A model generated the notes under the pieces. The model had not been told where the DNA came from, did not search any database, and was given only the letters and a program-made list of their open reading frames with translations. A program made the position numbers and the translations under genes. A stretch of 64,000 nucleotides of DNA from Coriolopsis trogii (Eukaryota > Basidiomycota > Agaricomycetes > Polyporales > Polyporaceae): positions 124,001 to 188,000 of the forward strand of contig JAHYIO010000009.1 in NCBI GenBank assembly GCA_020543525.1, given 5' to 3'. Shown here one piece after another: positions 59,401 to 64,000 of the stretch. Within the stretch, counting starts at the first letter, position 1. Each line of letters begins with the position of its first letter.

Positions 59401-59809
59401 GAATGGCCTCCTCAAGGCTGACGATACCCAGGTCGACTCCAGTGGCGCCATGGGACACGCTGACTCCTTGTCTGTCGACTTCAGCCTGTTCGTAGTTCGC
59501 ACGCAACATTGCAAGCTGCTGCTGTTTCCAGTGCGACTCGGATGCGATATGATCGGGCCATGTTTCGTGGAGGACAGAGACAGCACAAACAAAGCAGTGT
59601 CGGACGCGAGTGCTTGGAAACCTGGGCTGTTCAGGGAGCGCCAGAAGCTTTTGAGTATGCTGCTTCCCCTGAACATGAGAGTCGTAATTCGATGCTGGGG
59701 AGCAAATGACCCTACAGAGTTCGCATATGCGAACGTTATGGTCCTTATGGCAATGCTGGTCGCTGCAGCCTCCGTTGTAGAGTGTTTCTTCGCAATAGTT
59801 GGACGCCAT
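56404..59809 (-). CDS. Zinc-finger MOV10/SDE3/Armitage-like SF1 RNA helicase, copy B
   Basis: Paralogue of copy A. The start is taken at ATG 59809, which begins MASNYCEETLYNGGCS and aligns with the start of copy A; the frame continues further up but only with non-ATG codons. The N-terminus has the same CCCH finger (C-x8-C-x4-C-x3-H), a U1-like C2H2 finger (CELCRVICSPAS..H-x5-H) and one more (CFVCAVSVLHETWPDH), so one finger fewer than copy A. The core has [14 protein letters not shown], again split by an intron, [63 protein letters not shown] and RRFNVAMTRAQGLLVVVGD. A likely RNA-silencing or RNA-decay role is inferred from MOV10/SDE3/Armitage. The C-terminus is acidic. No broken motif is seen. 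Confidence 0.9.
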
Positions 59810-60283
59810 CGAACAAAGAGTTGTGACAGGAGGTGTTGAGGAGTGCACAACTGATGAATGACCTTATATCCCGGGAGTGTAGAACCACGCCTTAAGCTTA
59901 CCGCAGCACGGCGCTGCAGGCCGTGGTAAGTGAGCGCTCAGGTTCTTCCACTCGTCCTGGAGTCATGTTAGTGAATGGTTCCTGTAGATGCGTCCCAGAT
60001 ACCGGCAAAATACCATGGTGCATGTCGCGTTCAGTGTACGATTCGGGAAGGGTGATGGCCGTCTACAACAGAGCCAGTCAGGTTGGCGCTCGTAGGAAGA
60101 AAGCAAACAAACGCCCATGTTAATACACTAAGGACAGACCGTAGAGCATGTTTAATACCCATGTTAGGACTACACTAAAACAAACAGTAAAAACGGAACA
60201 GGCTACCAGTGCCCCATACATAACGAATACAATACAACTTCCCCAGGCAATACATGAAAGACGCACACAATCTACAACGACAC
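59810..60283. other. Region upstream of helicase B and downstream of the membrane protein gene
   Basis: About 0.5 kb. It holds the helicase B core promoter and, at about 60140-60280, the A-rich 3' flank of the next minus-strand gene. Confidence 0.5.
59860..59869 (-). promoter_or_regulatory. Core promoter ATATAAGGTC of helicase B
   Basis: Identical to the helicase A decamer and 50 bases before the ATG at 59809 (52 in copy A). Conservation between paralogues supports both the element and the chosen start codon. Confidence 0.5.
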
Positions 60284-61642
60284 TCAACCAAGAGACTTCC
60301 GCGCCAGTGTCCGATACTGCTCCGGCAGGGGAGGCACCTCTGGCACAACACCCGAAGCACTCCGCGGTGTCGTGGATAACCGCAGCCCATCGAAGCTCGC
60401 AGCCTTACGGTGCGCATTACCGCTTCGCTCCTCAGCAGAGCTACCGGTGCCCGCGCTCAACGAGCCCTCGTCCACCACGCTCCACGGTCGGACGAACGCC
60501 CACGCGCTCCGCGCGCTGTCGCGTACGCGGTACATCTGGTCCGTCGCGGATGACGGGCACGGCGAGCTGCGCCTGCTCGGGCCCATCATGTCCCAGGAGC
60601 TCGCCGTGCTATATCGTCGTGGCCACACGCTTGAGCCAGCGTCAGACTGGTCGGTCGCGTACATGGTGCTTCGCTGTGTCGTAGGATTCGAGCGAGGGGA
60701 CGATGCGTGCGCGCGAGCTAGATCAGTGTCTAGCTTGGTGAGCGCGAGCGGTGGATGTGAGCGGGTTCTGGGTCGCGGAGGGGCTGCCAGTGGTGCGTCC
60801 GGAGGCGGGGCGTCTGTACGAGGTGGCGTAGATGGCATAGGAGGGTGGGGTAACGACAAGTGCGGAATGGCAGGGAGCGGCGGGAGGATTGGCGACACAC
60901 GATTGGTGGTATCTGCGCTCGCCGCTGACAGCTTTTCGGCGACAGAGTGAGGGTTGGTGTCAGAATGAGTGCTGAGCCTTCCGACGACTGGATGCATGTC
61001 TTCGGCTTGTTGCGCATATTGGCGCCGGGCCACACGCCTGCCTCCATTGGCAGGCAGGATCAGGAAGCGGTACGCAGCATACACCGCAGCCGCGAGCAGC
61101 AGCACCCCTCCTAGCGTGTAGCCTAGGACAGCACCGGCATCTCCAGACGCAAAGCACCCCATGCCGGCGCAAGGGAGCGTTGATGCGGTCGCAGTTGAAT
61201 GCGTGGTATCACGAAGGGGGGCATATCCGGGAGAGAGGCATCCCGTATCAGTGCCGTTGTAGATGAAGAACTGTGACGACATGGACATGACTCCATTTCC
61301 TGCGGCCTCCAGTATATACCACCCGGCAGATACGTTGACACGGGGCCACGTCCAGTTCTGAGCTGCAGCGTCCAGTCCGTACGCAATAGGGAGGACAATG
61401 ACGCCCCGTGTTCCCTTGTCGTCCCGTTGAGACAACGAGCTGCTCGCGCGAGACAAGAGGAGTGCGATGCCGTTGGAATGGCCAGAGTAACTCCATCTGA
61501 TGGTAGCTGGTTCGCACGTAGTCATGTTCGCGATGATTGCGAACTCGAAAGTTTCGGTCGAGTGAGAAGCGCCTGCAGAAGTTGATGGGGTCGGAGTCGG
61601 GATGTGTACTGCAGCAGTTGTCTCCGTCGCTAGGCTGGACAT
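60284..61642 (-). CDS. Single-pass membrane protein with Ser/Pro-rich cytoplasmic tail, unknown function
   Basis: An open frame of 452 codons. The N-terminal half is Ser/Thr-rich, then FEFAIIANMTTCEPATIRWS with SGHSNGIALLLSRA and WTWPRVNVSAGWYIL, a small beta-sandwich-like extracellular domain common in agaricomycete surface proteins. A membrane helix follows (GAVLGYTLGGVLLLAAAVYA) with basic residues behind it, then about 230 residues of Pro/Ser/Arg-rich tail. That layout resembles fungal wall-stress or cell-surface sensors, but no WSC domain or known family is seen. No signal peptide starts at ATG 61642. A short upstream exon from ATG 61807 (MGRDW, donor GTGAGT) could join through AIALRPKQPLGVPE into the same frame, so the true start may lie further up. 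Confidence 0.72.
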   Translation of the reverse strand: MSSLATETTAAVHIPTPTPSTSAGASHSTETFEFAIIANMTTCEPATIRWSYSGHSNGIALLLSRASSSLSQRDDKGTRGVIVLPIAYGLDAAAQNWTWPRVNVSAGWYILEAAGNGVMSMSSQFFIYNGTDTGCLSPGYAPLRDTTHSTATASTLPCAGMGCFASGDAGAVLGYTLGGVLLLAAAVYAAYRFLILPANGGRRVARRQYAQQAEDMHPVVGRLSTHSDTNPHSVAEKLSAASADTTNRVSPILPPLPAIPHLSLPHPPMPSTPPRTDAPPPDAPLAAPPRPRTRSHPPLALTKLDTDLARAHASSPRSNPTTQRSTMYATDQSDAGSSVWPRRYSTASSWDMMGPSRRSSPCPSSATDQMYRVRDSARSAWAFVRPWSVVDEGSLSAGTGSSAEERSGNAHRKAASFDGLRLSTTPRSASGVVPEVPPLPEQYRTLARKSLG

Positions 61643-62699
61643 TGAGTCTGCTTGAAGTGTAGGCCCGATTGCGATGGCCTCTGGTACCCCAAGTGGTTGC
61701 TTTGGTCTAAGAGCTATGGCTGCGCAGGCGTTAGAACAGACCCGAGGAGGGCCCTAACATAACGGACACCTCAACTACCGATTTCACTCACCCCAATCAC
61801 GGCCCATGGAGCCATTAACCGCAGATCAAGCTTCTACTCAACCTTGCTACCTCCTATAATCCCCGTAAACGTTCGATGGCAATGCCGTGTAGCTTGCGGG
61901 CAGCGCTGAAAAAGTAGAGGGCGCAGGAAGAACGCAGAGCGAGGAAAGAGATGGAAATCCATTCTCCGCACTCGCTCCTCTTTCTAGTGCTCCCCAGCGA
62001 TAAGGAACTCGCAGTCGAGAGATGTTCCCAAGGCTGTCCTTGGATGGTGGGATGAGAATCCGGTGTAATGCAGAGAAGTGTTCCGCCAACAACGATCGCA
62101 GGCGCGTTCGGGCATTCTGGATCAGGTTAGCAAACCTCATCAAATTCCTGTAGTGGGCGAGATATTTTGGACCTACTCTCGTTCACGATGTATGTGGAGC
62201 ACATGGTGCAATGCCATTGACCAGTGAGTTACCGGATGGTCCCGCCCACTGAGAGAGGAGTGGAACGAAGTACGACCATAGATCTTCACGTCAATGGGGA
62301 TGTAATTGCCGGTGACGATGTCGACGACAGTCCACAAAGGCACATAAGGTCGGGCTCGCACTTACTATCTCCAACGGCCAGCACGTATGTATGTCAGCGT
62401 CGTAGCACGGTCCAAGGATTGCTGAGAGGTTGCACACGGACGACACAGGCTCATCGAGTTTCGAAAAGTATTCACAGAGGGGTTGGAATATGGACGGCAT
62501 GCCCAGGGCATGCCGCAGCGCGAAATGAGACAGTACGAGGATGGGAGGATTATGGTGGTGGGTAGCGCGTCAGATGGTTGGCGCCCAGGTCCCCATGCGT
62601 TGTTGACGTTGCTTCAAACCACCTCGACGTCATCAGACACTGCGACGAGCAACCCCCTCGCCGTCGCCGTCGCCATTCGCAAAGGTGCAACCAACGGCG
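61643..62699. other. Divergent promoter region at the right end
   Basis: About 1 kb between two divergent genes. Apart from the possible first exon of the membrane protein near 61807, no coding sequence is supported. A minus-strand frame at 61847-62143 is unremarkable. Confidence 0.45.
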
Positions 62700-63870
62700 A
62701 TGCCAGTTGTGAGCGTGTCGGTCGACGCCTTCATCATCCTTGCCTCTGCCATCCTCATCCCCACCGCCTTCTTCTTCCGCCGTCATCCAGAGCCGTTCAC
62801 GCTACACCATGCCCTCAACATCGTCCTCGTCCTGCATACTCTCCTCGTCCTGTACACACTCATCGTCCGCTACCCCCCAAATCTATTTGTGCGGCTCAAG
62901 ATTCCCTTGACCACGCCTTCAGAGTCCATTCGCGCCATCCTCCTCCAACGCGCAGGCCTTCCTCAAGACGCCCCGCTGCCCACCCCGCTCGAAACGCTTC
63001 TGACGCGCCTCTCGAGCTTCGACGCGCGCACTCTTTACGTGAGGTACTCACCACTCAGCCGACGCGCGGTGCAACCTCTCTGACCGAGTATCACACTGTG
63101 CTACAGATTCGGCCAGGCGGCAATCCAGAATTGCGAGCACTGTACCACCTTCGATGAGTACGCCATATACTCCGCGCCCCGCATCGCCCTAGGCTACGTC
63201 AAGGAGGGCATCGTCCTTGGGCTCGTCACCATCCGCGGCAGCGGCCACGAACGCTGGCGAACGTACGCCGTCGGCGCCCTCGTCGGCGCGTTCATCTTCG
63301 AGGGCTACACCCTCGGCACAACCCCCGTCCGCATCCCGCGCGACGGCCTCAACGTCTTCATGGTGCGCACACTCTCGTCTACTCCCTCTCCTCGCGCATA
63401 GCCCCTCACGCATCATACCCGCACCTCCTCACCCCCAGTGGCACGACACATGCTGGACCGTCCGCCACCTCTTCTTCCTCCTCCTCCCGCTCCTCATCCA
63501 CGCCCTCCCCCGCTCTCCCCCACCCCCCAGCCCAGTCCCGGTCCTCGCGTCCACCCAAACTCTGCTCCAACAAACGACCCAGCACCTCGCCACCTCCCGC
63601 TTCGTCCACGCCGCCATGCAGCGCCACCCCGCGCTCCGCGCCGCCGCCGCCGACTGGTGGGACCGCCAGCGGGTCGAGGGCGAGTGGGCGCGCGCGGACG
63701 AGCACGTCCGCCACGCCGCGGAGAAGCTCGGGAAGGGCATCGAGGACGGCCCGGATACGGACAGCCCCAAGAGCAGGCTGAGGCACAAGGTCCGGCGCAT
63801 ACTGGGCCAGATGATGCAGGCCATCGCCCTCGCGCCTGCGCCTGCGTCTGCGCCCGTGTCGGCGAGCTGA
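62700..63870 (+). CDS. Conserved multi-pass membrane protein, unknown function
   Basis: Three exons from ATG 62700 to TGA 63870 give about 340 residues. Exon 1 has two hydrophobic helices (VSVDAFIILASAILIPTAFF and LHHALNIVLVLHTLLVLYTL) and a loop with ETLLTRLSSFDARTLYVR. Exon 2, joined at a weak GTACTC donor, gives FGQAAIQNCEHCTTFDEYA with a CxxC pair, YVKEGIVLGLVTI and YAVGALVGAFIFEGYTLGT. Exon 3 gives WHDTCWTVRHLFFLLLPLLI and an amphipathic, charged C-terminal part ending in an Ala/Pro repeat. I recall fungal membrane proteins of this layout without a known function, so I give no name. The C-terminus is on the hydrophilic side, probably cytosolic or in an organelle matrix. Confidence 0.78.
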
Positions 63871-64000
63871 TGATGGGGAGTCTGACCGCGGTTTGTGTTG
63901 TGCTCCCGTGAAGTAGAGCTTGGCTGTGTATCTTACCTGTAAACCTATTTGGACTCTCTGGGCGTGCTGTTATCCTAGAGCAAACTGCCTGATATTCGCC
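63871..64000. other. Right window edge
   Basis: 130 bases of 3' flank with no further feature. Confidence 0.5.

Noticed and set aside
61847..62143. Minus-strand 98-codon frame upstream of the membrane protein gene
   Set aside because: No signal peptide or domain, and no clean splice path into the downstream frame.

Overview
The window reads as a chromosome segment from a filamentous basidiomycete, most likely a wood- or litter-decay agaricomycete. The genes are cut by many short introns of about 50-60 bases with GT..AG ends. The families present are typical of that class: several F-box-like proteins, an omega-like GST with a serine in the catalytic position, zinc-finger MOV10-like helicases, S10 carboxypeptidase, DHA2 transporter and UbiA enzyme. 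There is no operon structure, rRNA, CRISPR array or recognisable tRNA. Species cannot be named from the sequence alone.

Layout. 0-11 kb: 5' part of an Ase1/PRC1 microtubule bundler (minus, cut by the window edge), a DHA2 major facilitator, a doubtful minus-strand ORF, a UbiA-superfamily prenyltransferase, ribosomal protein eL24 and a seven-bladed lactonase. 11-24 kb: two complete tandem nitrate reductases in the same direction with a glutathione transferase between them. 24-27.4 kb: an F-box/LRR-like protein head to head with dolichol-phosphate mannose synthase. 27.4-36.5 kb: a gene-poor GC-rich block with G-runs and microsatellites. 36.5-46 kb: an F-box-like gene, a second lactonase (inverted relative to the first), another F-box gene, and a histidine protein methyltransferase (Hpm1/METTL18 type). 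46-64 kb: an aldo/keto reductase, two zinc-finger MOV10-like RNA helicases flanking a secreted serine carboxypeptidase, a single-pass membrane protein, and a conserved multi-pass membrane protein.

Three pairs of paralogues occur in one window (lactonases, nitrate reductases, helicases). Two pairs have the same sandwich form, copy - unrelated gene - copy. The nitrate reductases have no nitrite reductase or NRT2 transporter beside them here, although those usually form a cluster with nitrate reductase in fungi. The most notable details are a conserved 7-nt microexon in both nitrate reductases, at least four introns present in copy 1 and absent from copy 2 (one splitting the cytochrome b5 haem motif at a NAGNAG acceptor), and an identical core-promoter decamer at almost the same distance from the start codons of both helicases. 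I did not find a clearly new multi-gene system. Intron positions were worked out by eye from splice signals, reading frame and paralogue comparison.
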